Below are positions 47,501 to 56,189 of a DNA stretch of 64,000 nucleotides, piece by piece. Position numbers and translations under genes: made by a program. Origin of the DNA: Mucilaginibacter defluvii (GTDB lineage Bacteria > Bacteroidota > Bacteroidia > Sphingobacteriales > Sphingobacteriaceae); assembly GCF_039543225.1 (NCBI RefSeq), contig NZ_BAABJI010000002.1, positions 1 through 64,000 of the forward strand, in the 5' to 3' direction. The notes beneath the pieces were generated by a model. It saw only the letters and a program-made list of their open reading frames with translations. It was not told the origin of the DNA and did no database searches. The first letter of the stretch is position 1; every line of letters begins with the position of its first letter.

Positions 47501-50440
47501 AATAAAGTATTTTTCTTCGGCTACTAATTTTATTTTTAGTCTCCCGGCGTTTTTAGCCGGTGTATAGCTGTTTTCAAAAAGGTTTAATGTTTGGCTGCGC
47601 CTGTCGAGGTAGTTTTGCCAAAGGGTATCAACCGCGGTAGGAGTGAGTGCAAGGTGGGTGTAGTCAACCACAGGTTCACCGTAGTTTAGTTGCTTATTAT
47701 ACGGATTGCCATCAAAGCTTTTTTGTTTTAACAAACCCGGTAAAAAGGTATAATTATAACCTGTTTCAGTAATAAAATTCTGTTCCTTTTCACTGCCGAG
47801 TTTATAAGTAGCCAGGTTTGGCGCTATCGGGCCGGTTAAAACGCGCTGCTTGCTATTTCCGGTGGCCTTCGGGTTAAGTAAAAATAGCCTTTCGCCCTGT
47901 TGCAGCGTTGCTAATTGCATTTTAAAGGTATTTTCAACACTGATCAGGTAATTATTCAGTGTCCGCTTTTCATCATTCAGCAAGGTGTCGGGCGCTTTGT
48001 TTATACTAATGTCAAAGCGTTTAAGTGTCGAATCAGCATTAATGCTGAATATGGTTTTTTTTCCATGCGCTATTACGACGTCCTTAACCTCGATATCCAT
48101 TTTATTTGTACGCATCCTGATATCGTGCATACCCGAGTCTACCCTGAAGCTGTAGCGCTTCAGGTCCTGCGTTTGCGAAAAGTAAACCGGTATATTATCA
48201 ATATAAACAATATGTGCCGGGATTATGTCGCCTTTTTTTACTACGAAAGGTGCAATCTGCGTTATGTTATCAGGCGTATTTTCGGTGGTAGTATAAATCG
48301 TATTGGGGTGGGTGAATTTATAATATTCGATAGTGTCCAATCCCATTTCACGGCTCCAGCGGCTCCAGTTAAGCAGCAGCGTTTGGTTGTTTGTTAATTC
48401 ATTTTGCCGGTAGCGTGTAAGGGGGTTGGGCACTTCACCAAACTTGCCAAAGTAAGGCACAGATGGCGCATGGTATTCCTCAAATTTTGAGGTTAACGAC
48501 CATGCGGTTATATCAGCATCAGCAACGGGTTTGCCTTTGCTATCTGTAACCGTAAGTTCTGTTGTAACCTTTTGGCCGGGATATATCGTCATGGGCTGCT
48601 GCACATCAATGTTCAAGGATTTATCGTAGTTGAAAAACGACTCCCTGCTGGTACGCAGTTTTCCGCCCCATATATAATATGCGAAAACGGTGACGTTGCT
48701 TTTTGATTTGATGGCCTTTTTATAATTTAACGAATCGGCTTCGCCACGCTCAAATAGTTTATCGTCCAAGTAGATGCTGTACCATAAATGCAGTTTATGC
48801 TTGTTTTTTACGGCGACTTTAGCCGAATCAGCTGTACGTTTACCTGTTATAACAACGCCGGTTTCCTCGATGCCTAAGTTAAATTCAGTCCGTGTGCTAT
48901 CAGTAACGATAACATAATCGCTCACATAAGGATCGATAATTATGTCTGCAGGCAACACGAGTCTTTGTGTCTTAAGCGTATCACTGTTGCTGATGGCAAA
49001 TATGGTTGCTTTTAACGGCGATTTTTTACCTTTTATGTAGCTATGTATTTTTAATGTGTCGCCGTTTAGTTTAGTTTTTACCTGATAATTGTCAGCCTTG
49101 TAATTCAGGTATGTCGATTCAGAGCGATGCTCGTTTGAAGAATTCAGAAACTCGGCCTGGACACTATACGACATATTTACCGGAGGAAAAATGGAATTGG
49201 GTAGCGTAACCTTTGTTTCCCCCAGCGGATCGAGCTGTACGGTATGCGTCCACAACGTATCGGGTACAAAAACATGATCGCCTTTATAATTATTAATAAG
49301 GCTGGCTTTTACCAGCAGATCAACGCGGCCATCGGGCACCGGCAATCCGTTTTCATCCGTAGCTTTCAAGTAAATGTTCAGCGTATCGCCCGGTTGATGT
49401 GTTTCCTTATCCGAACGTACGTTAAAGTTGATGGCTTTTAATTCGTACTCTTCATACTCAAACTTAGTGCTAACAAATTGAAGATAGTTCTTTTCGCTTT
49501 CCTCTAATTCTTCTTCGTCATCATCATCGTCGTCATCGTTCTTTTTCTGAAGCTTTTTGGTATCAGTCAGTATAATCTGATAGGTATCGTCCAGATCAAT
49601 GTCCAGGCTATCGGTCAGTACAAAACTGTACTCGTACATACCCGGGCGATAGCTGTTTATGGTAGCCAGTGTTTTAAAATCATCATCGCCGTATTCATCT
49701 GCAAGGCGCACCAGTACCGGTTTGTTTTTAAATGGTTTCTTGCTTTTTTTATCAACTATAAAAGCTTTTAACCTTACCGTATCACCGGGCTTGTATTTAG
49801 GTTTATTAAGTACTACAAAACCCGGGTAGTCTGCTTTTGGGTTGTAGGTGTAATGCCTTTGCTTAGGTTTTTTTGAAAATATGTTTTTAAACCATCGCGT
49901 TAAAAAAGACGGTTTTTCAATTTCAGGTTGATTGAAACTGAAAAAGTTGGAAACGCCCTTGTGCACCACTTTTATAACATTCTGCTTTGCCGGTTTAAAA
50001 GAGTAAATCCCGTTTTCCTGGTTATATGCTATCTGTTCACCATTATTAGTTACCGCAGTGTTGGTTATTATGGAGCCGTTGTTATTGGTTAGTATAAATT
50101 CAATGCGCTTGTCTTGTGATAGTAATTGAATGCCTACATTATGCTTTTCGAGCAAGCTAAACATTAGGCGGTTCTCGTAGGCGTATACCTTTACATAATT
50201 GCCCGGCGCCAGTTTCGGGGTGTATAAAGCTTCGTTTTTTGTTATTACGGAGTCTACTTTTTGCTTCAGCACTTTATCATCAGGTTCTTTATCCGGGTGC
50301 AGGTAAAGTGCTAAAAGGTCCTCATCACTTATTTTATAGTAATAGGTGTATTTACTGCTCCGGGGGCTTTTTGTGAGCTTTTGCTGCGCCAGGCAATTTA
50401 TTGAAAAGAGGCAAAGTAATAGTAAAGGCAGTTTTTTCAT
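44582..50440 (-). CDS. Very large alpha-2-macroglobulin family protein with embedded CarboxypepD_reg and SusC-type plug domains
   Basis: A 1952-residue exported protein when started at ATG 50440 (signal peptide ending INCLAQ); a longer start at 50467 is possible. The first part has MG-type domains (NKPKYKPGDTVRLKAFIVDK is a typical MG2 start) and an acidic tract of Asp and Glu near residue 310. A CarboxypepD_reg-like domain (about 1096-1170) and a TonB-receptor plug-like domain (about 1177-1296, with PLVVVDGKI and ISVLKDAAATAIYGARAANG) are inserted before the A2M domain (FTTVFPDDITNWRTFFIGIS). The thioester motif YLCNEQ is at Cys1523, followed by a helical toroid domain. It may trap proteases in the periplasm, but the plug insertion suggests a receptor-like or anchoring role. 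Confidence 0.9.
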   Translation of the reverse strand: MKKLPLLLLCLFSINCLAQQKLTKSPRSSKYTYYYKISDEDLLALYLHPDKEPDDKVLKQKVDSVITKNEALYTPKLAPGNYVKVYAYENRLMFSLLEKHNVGIQLLSQDKRIEFILTNNNGSIITNTAVTNNGEQIAYNQENGIYSFKPAKQNVIKVVHKGVSNFFSFNQPEIEKPSFLTRWFKNIFSKKPKQRHYTYNPKADYPGFVVLNKPKYKPGDTVRLKAFIVDKKSKKPFKNKPVLVRLADEYGDDDFKTLATINSYRPGMYEYSFVLTDSLDIDLDDTYQIILTDTKKLQKKNDDDDDDDEEELEESEKNYLQFVSTKFEYEEYELKAINFNVRSDKETHQPGDTLNIYLKATDENGLPVPDGRVDLLVKASLINNYKGDHVFVPDTLWTHTVQLDPLGETKVTLPNSIFPPVNMSYSVQAEFLNSSNEHRSESTYLNYKADNYQVKTKLNGDTLKIHSYIKGKKSPLKATIFAISNSDTLKTQRLVLPADIIIDPYVSDYVIVTDSTRTEFNLGIEETGVVITGKRTADSAKVAVKNKHKLHLWYSIYLDDKLFERGEADSLNYKKAIKSKSNVTVFAYYIWGGKLRTSRESFFNYDKSLNIDVQQPMTIYPGQKVTTELTVTDSKGKPVADADITAWSLTSKFEEYHAPSVPYFGKFGEVPNPLTRYRQNELTNNQTLLLNWSRWSREMGLDTIEYYKFTHPNTIYTTTENTPDNITQIAPFVVKKGDIIPAHIVYIDNIPVYFSQTQDLKRYSFRVDSGMHDIRMRTNKMDIEVKDVVIAHGKKTIFSINADSTLKRFDISINKAPDTLLNDEKRTLNNYLISVENTFKMQLATLQQGERLFLLNPKATGNSKQRVLTGPIAPNLATYKLGSEKEQNFITETGYNYTFLPGLLKQKSFDGNPYNKQLNYGEPVVDYTHLALTPTAVDTLWQNYLDRRSQTLNLFENSYTPAKNAGRLKIKLVAEEKYFIKNVLIYKSKDIEFLRIYRGNERDFGNLEAGEYRLMFLLKGDEYFVQDDIIVKPHGANFYAISLKPLPRDSVSIKINRVIQQRAGMHNNTDKEIRNDALLIQETFNEKYTDIKNFTNVITGTVIGASDKAPLPGVSIAVKGTKHGVVTDSKGNFRLSVPKTGKITVALIGYITEEFTIKPGDNYALMLNESSSHLDEVVVVGYGSQSKKALTGAIASVSAESPQIFSSLQGKLAGLSITHGAPESGYTIQVRGLTTLTTGANPLVVVDGKIITEAEFKSMNPNDIGDISVLKDAAATAIYGARAANGVILITSKKKQAADEAEANLAAQNGGNTLRKNFKDYAYWQPRLTTDVNGKARFTTVFPDDITNWRTFFIGISNNMETALAEGSIKSFKPVSASLISPQFAVEGDKMNVIGKVMNYNSTPAMLQRTFSYNGSPLKQDSLSVVNSKIDTLTITASTNDSLSLEYAIKRTNGYSDGEQRKIPVVKPGVQETKGIFEVMRGDTSINLKFDAALGKVTFRAEASALPALLEETDKLREYRYLCNEQLASKLKGLLSEERIKKYLKQPFTREKNILEIIKKLNENKKGSGLWGWWKESDEEMWISRHAIEALLDAEKAGYGTHFDKQKITAYLLFQAEKYSNYDKLYVLELLLKLEAKADYKKYIAAVQKEQSVLKYQSAYNKYRLMLIQQKAGLQVNIDEVLSSKKSTMFGNVYWGENNSYAFFDNSVQLSILAYQIIKNSGKNQPLLDRITGYLLEQRRDGGWRNTYESSLILETILPDLMKEKDGLKPSRLVLSGGKNETINTFPYSATFDGQSLGISKTGTLPVYITGYQQYWNSRPEKVSKDFTVNTWIESDGGKITRLKGGKKVTLIADVTARADGEFVMIEIPIPAGCSYESKEQSWRNNEIHREYFKEKVSIFCRKLKQGQYKFEVELMPRYNGEYTLNPAKAELMYFPVFYGRESLKKVSIGGN

Positions 50441-50600
50441 TGTGGGTAAAGGCTCGTGGTAACGCAACTAATATACTGTTTGTACAGGTCAGTTTGAAAC
50501 TAAATATATCGGGTTGGGTTAGCTTATATATAGGCTGTGTGATATTTGATTGAGTAAAATCTGATAAAATCTATAGCTTTGCTATACAAAAATACTTTTT

Positions 50601-51962
50601 ATGTGGTATAACAACATCCTCGAAACTATTGGTCACACGCCGCTGGTTAAGCTCAACAAAATTGTTAAAGACATACCGGCAACCGTTCTGGCAAAAATTG
50701 AAACTACCAATCCGGGTAATTCAATTAAGGACCGTATGGCGCTCAAAATGATAGAGGATGCTGAAAAAAGCGGCAAGCTTAAACCCGGCGGTACCATTAT
50801 TGAAGGTACATCGGGCAATACAGGCATGGGCCTGGCCATTGCCGCGGTTATAAAAGGCTACAAATGTATTTTTACCAGTACTGATAAGCAATCAAAGGAA
50901 AAATTTGATGCCCTGCGTGCTTTTGGCGCCGAGGTAATTGTTTGCCCTACCAACGTTGATCCGGAAGACCCACGTTCTTACTACTCAGTTTCATCTCGCC
51001 TGGAGCGGGAGGTGCCCAACTCATGGAAGCCTAATCAGTATGATAACCTGTCAAACTCACAGGCGCATTACGAGCAAACCGGCCCGGAGATATGGGAGCA
51101 AACCGAAGGTAAGATCACACACCTGGTAGTAGGGGTGGGCACCGGTGGTACAATATCTGGCACGGCACGTTACCTTAAGGAGAAAAATCCGGCTATACAG
51201 GTGTTGGGTATTGATACCTACGGCTCGGTATTCAAAAAATATAAGGAAACCGGCATTTTTGATAAGAACGAGATTTATCCTTACATCACCGAAGGTATAG
51301 GCGAAGACTTTTTACCTCAGAACGTCGACTTTAGCCTGATAGACCATTTTGAAAAAGTGACTGACAAGGAAGCCGCGCTGATGACCCGTGAGATTGCCCG
51401 TAAGGAAGGCATCTTCGCCGGTAACTCCACAGGTTCGGCCGTTGCAGGTGTGCTGCAAATGAAGGACAGGTTTAAAGAAGGCGATGTGGTGGTGGTGATC
51501 TTCCCTGACCATGGCTCGCGCTACATGGGTAAAATGTATAATGATGACTGGCTGCGCGACCGTGGTTTCCTAAAGGATGATAAACTCACCGCCCGCGATA
51601 TCATCAGCAAAAAGGAAAGTGCTGAAATCATAACCATCGATCATGAGAAAACGGTTATCGAGGCCATCAACACCATTAAAACGCTCAACATCTCGCAAAT
51701 ACCCGTTACGCAGCATGGCAACATCATCGGTAAGGTAACGGAGAGTGATATTCTGGATGCACTGCTTGAAAGCCCGGGTCTCAAATCGCAACCAGTAAAA
51801 AATATCACCACGGCACCATTCCCTTATGTTGATCTGAACACATCGATAGATCGCATATCATCCATGATCAATAAAGATAACATCGCCGTACTGGTAACCG
51901 ATGAAAAAGGAAAAGCGGAGATTATTACACAGTACGATATTATTAACGCCATATCAGCGTAA
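50601..51962 (+). CDS. Cystathionine beta-synthase-like PLP enzyme with CBS domains
   Basis: A 453-residue protein. Residues 1-325 form a fold-type II PLP enzyme, with the Schiff-base Lys in NPGNSIKDRMALKMIE, EGTSGNTGMGLA, and the Gly loop GVGTGGTISGTARYL. Residues about 335-453 are a CBS-domain pair (ITIDHEKTVIEAINTIKTLN, ITQYDIINAIS). There is no haem-binding N-terminus. It probably makes cystathionine or cysteine from serine or O-acetylserine. The CBS pair may sense SAM or adenine nucleotides. Confidence 0.92.
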   Translation: MWYNNILETIGHTPLVKLNKIVKDIPATVLAKIETTNPGNSIKDRMALKMIEDAEKSGKLKPGGTIIEGTSGNTGMGLAIAAVIKGYKCIFTSTDKQSKEKFDALRAFGAEVIVCPTNVDPEDPRSYYSVSSRLEREVPNSWKPNQYDNLSNSQAHYEQTGPEIWEQTEGKITHLVVGVGTGGTISGTARYLKEKNPAIQVLGIDTYGSVFKKYKETGIFDKNEIYPYITEGIGEDFLPQNVDFSLIDHFEKVTDKEAALMTREIARKEGIFAGNSTGSAVAGVLQMKDRFKEGDVVVVIFPDHGSRYMGKMYNDDWLRDRGFLKDDKLTARDIISKKESAEIITIDHEKTVIEAINTIKTLNISQIPVTQHGNIIGKVTESDILDALLESPGLKSQPVKNITTAPFPYVDLNTSIDRISSMINKDNIAVLVTDEKGKAEIITQYDIINAISA

Positions 51963-52168
51963 GGGGAGAGGAATTGTTGATTTAGGAAGGTTGATTGCGG
52001 GTCGGGTTAGATGAAGTAACTACCTGCTGAATAACCAAGAATATACACACACATAACCTTCATTTAACGCCGTTTTGAGTTTTCTGGATTTAAATGCTAT
52101 TACCAGGCATACGTCAAAGATGTTGAAATGATCATTCAGATGATGGCTTTCAGTTTCTTTAACTCACA

Positions 52169-53722
52169 TTACTTTCTTAGCTCAGCAAGTTCTTTTTTAT
52201 AACGTTGGTTTAACGATGGCAGTGGGTTATACAATATATATACACCGGTACCTTTTTCCCTGGACAGCGCGTTATTAACCGAGCCTATTTTCACATAGCG
52301 CTCTATAAAGGGCTGCAATTCTTTTACGCCTTCATCATCCTCAGCAATGTAAATAAGGTATTTAGGTACCAGGCTGTCGGGCGCCCAAAGCGAAAAGCTG
52401 CTGCTGAGCGATACCACCTGCGGTAAGTTTAACCGTTTGCCAAATACATTGATGGCGCCGGCCTGTCCGTAATTTTCGGCGAAGATGCGCGTTTGTGCTT
52501 TAGCCTGGTCGCTTAGCCCATGGTATGCTTTGGCGGTTAGGCCGGCCATTTCATCCCAGCCCAGCATGTCGGCATAATCCTGCGTTGTGGCGTGTTGTTG
52601 CTGGTCCTCCCAACGCGTTAAAAAACTTAATCCGGGCATCAAATTTTTAGTAAAACTAATTGCTCTAACGGTTTGATGTAAGGGTAACACCGGCAAAACT
52701 GTTGGCAGCAGTAGTAAATTAGGCAAGGTTACGACTATAATAGCTACAGCGCGCAATGGATTGCCCGCTGTTTTAAACAAACGATCGAACCCGCAGCCAC
52801 CAGCTGCAAACAGCATAGGGTAGGCCCCAAACAAGTAGTAGTTTTTGCCGTTCATCTGCAACAAAAAAATGAAGATGAGGATGTAGGCAAATGCCAAAAA
52901 CTGATACTTGCGAAGCTTGAAAGATACCAGCAAAAATGCAAAGCCGGTTAACCAAACGAACAGGGCAATGCCGTTAACCATTAGCTGCTGCGCAATAAAG
53001 TCGCCTGCTTTAATGTATTCAAGCTGTGTTTCGCGCAGTTCGCTCATGTGTTGCAGCACCGGGAAGTTATGCTGCCATTGCCATATCAGGTTGGGTAAAA
53101 ACACTACCAGCGCCAACATTGCCGCGCCAAGGGTATGTTTAGTAAATAATACTTTACGCTGCCTGCTGATCAATACCGATATAACTAACGCTGCCGCGAA
53201 GAAAGCCATAGTATATTTGGTAAGCATGCCCACGCCAGTGGTTAAGCCAAAGCCGTATAAAAATAATGTAGATGAGGTATTTACATACCGTACCATACAC
53301 CAGGCCGCTAATACCCACCATAACTGATCGAACACCACTGGCTGAAACAGGTACCCGCTGGCAGCGAACGCAGGGGCGAATATCATGGAAAGGCAGGCAA
53401 TGGCGATGGCGAACTTACGGCCGCCCAGTTCAATAGTGATCATGCCGGTTAGCCAGATGATTATGCCACTGGCTATTGTAGTGAAAAGGCGGGAAGCGAA
53501 TACCGAATCGCCGAACAGGCCTAATGATATTTTAGCAAGCAGGGCAATAAATGGCGGTACTTCTTTAAACCCCCAGTCCAGGTGATCAGCCAGTGAAAGG
53601 TGCAGCAACTCGTCGCGGTGAAAACCGAAGTTTGAAATGGCTAACAAATTAAGCGCTACCTTTACAAGCACAAATATCAATACAAACTTATGATACTCGG
53701 CCCGCTTATTCCTGTAGATCAT
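52169..53722 (-). CDS. Glycosyltransferase family 39-like membrane protein
   Basis: A 517-residue protein with about 11 membrane spans and the ArnT/PMT-type first loop FGFHRDELLHLSLADHLDWG with an acidic pair. The C-terminal third is soluble (AKAYHGLSDQAKAQTRIFAE, SFSLWAPDSLVPKYLIYI). Such enzymes use polyprenyl-phosphate sugars as donors in the membrane, but the acceptor is unknown. The gene stands alone. Confidence 0.88.
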   Translation of the reverse strand: MIYRNKRAEYHKFVLIFVLVKVALNLLAISNFGFHRDELLHLSLADHLDWGFKEVPPFIALLAKISLGLFGDSVFASRLFTTIASGIIIWLTGMITIELGGRKFAIAIACLSMIFAPAFAASGYLFQPVVFDQLWWVLAAWCMVRYVNTSSTLFLYGFGLTTGVGMLTKYTMAFFAAALVISVLISRQRKVLFTKHTLGAAMLALVVFLPNLIWQWQHNFPVLQHMSELRETQLEYIKAGDFIAQQLMVNGIALFVWLTGFAFLLVSFKLRKYQFLAFAYILIFIFLLQMNGKNYYLFGAYPMLFAAGGCGFDRLFKTAGNPLRAVAIIVVTLPNLLLLPTVLPVLPLHQTVRAISFTKNLMPGLSFLTRWEDQQQHATTQDYADMLGWDEMAGLTAKAYHGLSDQAKAQTRIFAENYGQAGAINVFGKRLNLPQVVSLSSSFSLWAPDSLVPKYLIYIAEDDEGVKELQPFIERYVKIGSVNNALSREKGTGVYILYNPLPSLNQRYKKELAELRK

Positions 53723-53781
53723 GCGTGGTTAAAAACTGGTTTGATAAAGTTAATGTTTAAGTCTGTTATCTTCCAAATAAT

Positions 53782-53849
53782 AAAGGGCTGAACTGTTGAT
53801 GCCGGGTAATCTGTCTATCATCCCCTCAAATCAACAACCCAGCCCCCTT
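53782..53849 (-). terminator. Imperfect hairpin after murA
   Basis: Bases 53783-53800 (AAGGGCTG, then CTGTTGAT) pair with 53830-53849 (ATCAACA, then CAGCCCCCTT) around a loop of about 30 nt. On the minus strand it lies about 20 bases beyond the murA stop. Confidence 0.4.
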
Positions 53850-53870
53850 GTAAGGTAACTAATGCTTTTT

Positions 53871-55178
53871 TTAGATACGTTTTATATCAGCGCCTAACGC
53901 TATAAGCCTTTTATCGATATGCTGATAGCCACGCTCAATTTGCTCAATGTTGTAAATGGTTGATTTGCCTTTCGCTGATAAGGCCGCGATAAGTAATGAT
54001 ACACCGGCACGAATATCAGGCGAGGTCATGGAAATACCACGCAGTTGTATGCGTTTATCTAAACCGATAACAGTAGCGCGGTGCGGATCACAAAGGATGA
54101 TGTTAGCGCCCATATCCAGTAGCTTATCCACAAAGAATAAACGGCTCTCAAACATTTTTTGATGGATAAGCACTGATCCTTTAGCTTGTGTAGCAACCAC
54201 CAGCACAATGCTCAGCAAGTCAGGGGTAAAGCCCGGCCATGGCGCGTCGGCAACGGTAAGTATAGATCCGTCGATGAAAGTATCAATTTCATAATGGTCC
54301 TGCTCGGGGATAAATATATCATCACCCCGTAGCTCCATTTTAATACCTAAACGTTTAAACACATCAGGTATAACGCCTAACTCTTTATACTGAACGTCTT
54401 TTATGGTTATCTCTGAACCGGTCATGGCGGCTAAACCAATAAATGAGCCGATCTCGATCATATCCGGCAGCATACGGTGCTCGGTACCGCCCAGGCGTTC
54501 AACACCCTCAATAGTAAGCAGGTTTGAACCTATACCACTAATCTTCGCGCCCATGCGGTTAAGCATTTTGCAAAGCTGCTGTAGGTAAGGCTCGCACGCG
54601 GCGTTGTAAATGGTGGTGGTGCCTTTGGCTAAAACGGCGGCCATCACAATATTTGCAGTGCCGGTTACAGAGGCCTCGTCAAGCAATATGTAGGTGCCTT
54701 GCAGGTTTGATGCATCAACATTGTAAAATTCCTCGGTGGTATCATAATTAAAACGGGCGCCTAGTTTTTCAAAACCCAGAAAGTGGGTATCTAAACGGCG
54801 GCGGCCAATTTTATCGCCACCGGGTTTTGGTATTGCCGCCTTGCCAAAACGGGCCAGCAGCGGGCCAACTATCATGATAGAACCGCGCAAGCCACCGCCT
54901 TTGGCCTTAAAAGCATCAGACTGGAAAAAGTTCTGATCGATATTTTTAGCCTCAAAGGTATAGGTATCATCATTAAGGCGTTCAACCGTAACGCCCATAT
55001 CGCCCAATAATTCTATCAGTTTATTAACATCAACAATATCGGGTATGTTGCTTATGGTAACTTTTTCTTCGGTTAACAGCACAGCCGAAAGTATCTGCAG
55101 CGACTCGTTTTTCGCGCCCTGTGGTATAATTTCGCCCTTAAGCTTTTTGCCGCCAATTATTTCAAATGCGTTCTTCAT
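53871..55178 (-). CDS. murA: UDP-N-acetylglucosamine 1-carboxyvinyltransferase
   Basis: A 435-residue EPSP-synthase-fold enzyme that adds enolpyruvate to UDP-GlcNAc in the first committed peptidoglycan step. It has GAKNESLQILSAVLL with the catalytic Lys/Asn, and ends with RGYQHIDKRLIALGADI. The loop PGGDKIGRRRLDTH aligns with E. coli PGGC-IG-R-VDLH, so Asp122 replaces the Cys115 that fosfomycin attacks. The gene stands just upstream of a GT39-type gene on the same strand. Confidence 0.97.
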   Translation of the reverse strand: MKNAFEIIGGKKLKGEIIPQGAKNESLQILSAVLLTEEKVTISNIPDIVDVNKLIELLGDMGVTVERLNDDTYTFEAKNIDQNFFQSDAFKAKGGGLRGSIMIVGPLLARFGKAAIPKPGGDKIGRRRLDTHFLGFEKLGARFNYDTTEEFYNVDASNLQGTYILLDEASVTGTANIVMAAVLAKGTTTIYNAACEPYLQQLCKMLNRMGAKISGIGSNLLTIEGVERLGGTEHRMLPDMIEIGSFIGLAAMTGSEITIKDVQYKELGVIPDVFKRLGIKMELRGDDIFIPEQDHYEIDTFIDGSILTVADAPWPGFTPDLLSIVLVVATQAKGSVLIHQKMFESRLFFVDKLLDMGANIILCDPHRATVIGLDKRIQLRGISMTSPDIRAGVSLLIAALSAKGKSTIYNIEQIERGYQHIDKRLIALGADIKRI

Positions 55179-55280
55179 AAATTAGTGTTGGTAATAAACA
55201 GATATGGCAAGGTTAATACCTTGCCCATCCTTAAAAAGTTTTTCGGTTCAAAAATAAAAAAAGCCTGAAGTTTTTAACGC

Positions 55281-56000
55281 TTAAAATTTACGTCCGCCGC
55301 CATTATTGCGGTTGCGGTTGTTTTGGTTGTTATTGCGTTGACCGCCGCCGCCGTTGTTATTACTGCGGCCTCGGTTATTTTGATTATTGCTTTTACCGCG
55401 CGCGTTTTGATTGTTAACCGGATTGGTGCGGTATTCAACCTTATTAAGGTTAATATTATCGTCAAGTTTCAGCTCTCCGCGCGACATGCTGGCCAGGTCA
55501 GCCAGTATGATCTCGTCAGATACTGAATCCTTGTTCCACTGCACATAAGCCATTTTCATGAAGTTGGCTATTGATTGTACCATGTGGCGTTTGCGTTCAG
55601 GCTCCTCAATGGCTTTGGCTCGCTCAATCATCAGCTCAATGGTTTTGCCATAATGTTTGGCGCGTATACGCTGATTGGGGTAGTTAAGCGGTTGCGGTTT
55701 TATGTGGATTGACTCTGGCGTTGGTTTCGGGTATGGCGAGTCAACATCAATCTTATAGTCAGATATAATGTGCAGGTGATCCCATAGTTTGTGCTTAAAG
55801 TCGGCAACATCGCGCAGGTGAGGGTTTAAAAAACCCATCAGGTCAATAACCACTTGTGCGTAGCGGTTACGTTCTTCTTTACTATCCAGATTGCAGATAT
55901 ATTTGACCATGTTTTGCACATTACGGCCATATTCGGTCAATATTAGTTTATTCCTTGTAGAGTTATAATCAAACTCGGCAGGCGCTTTGGTATAAGCCAT
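55281..56000 (-). CDS. DUF4290 protein with Asn/Arg/Gly-rich tail
   Basis: A 239-residue protein. Residues 1-185 match DUF4290, a Bacteroidota family of unknown function with YNSTRNKLILTEYGRNVQNM and LRDVADFKHKLWDHLHIISD. From about residue 195 to the end it is a low-complexity tail of Asn, Arg and Gly (NNQNNRGRSNNNGGGGQ and similar), like an RNA-binding RGG tail. It is encoded just upstream of murA on the same strand, but the link is unknown. The 5' end of murA and this gene are about 100 bp apart. Confidence 0.85.
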   Translation of the reverse strand: MAYTKAPAEFDYNSTRNKLILTEYGRNVQNMVKYICNLDSKEERNRYAQVVIDLMGFLNPHLRDVADFKHKLWDHLHIISDYKIDVDSPYPKPTPESIHIKPQPLNYPNQRIRAKHYGKTIELMIERAKAIEEPERKRHMVQSIANFMKMAYVQWNKDSVSDEIILADLASMSRGELKLDDNINLNKVEYRTNPVNNQNARGKSNNQNNRGRSNNNGGGGQRNNNQNNRNRNNGGGRKF

Positions 56001-56189
56001 GTATTATTATGAATGAAAATTTAAATGTAGCCCTTGGCGCTTTAAATAACAGCCGGACTAAAAATGACAAGTTGTATTAATAATTCTTCTTGTAGTAACG
56101 CAAATATAATGCAAATGTGTTAATGTACAAATAACATTATTATGGCTGTAAGTTTAATTGCTTTATTTTAGCAGATAAACGCTACCGCT

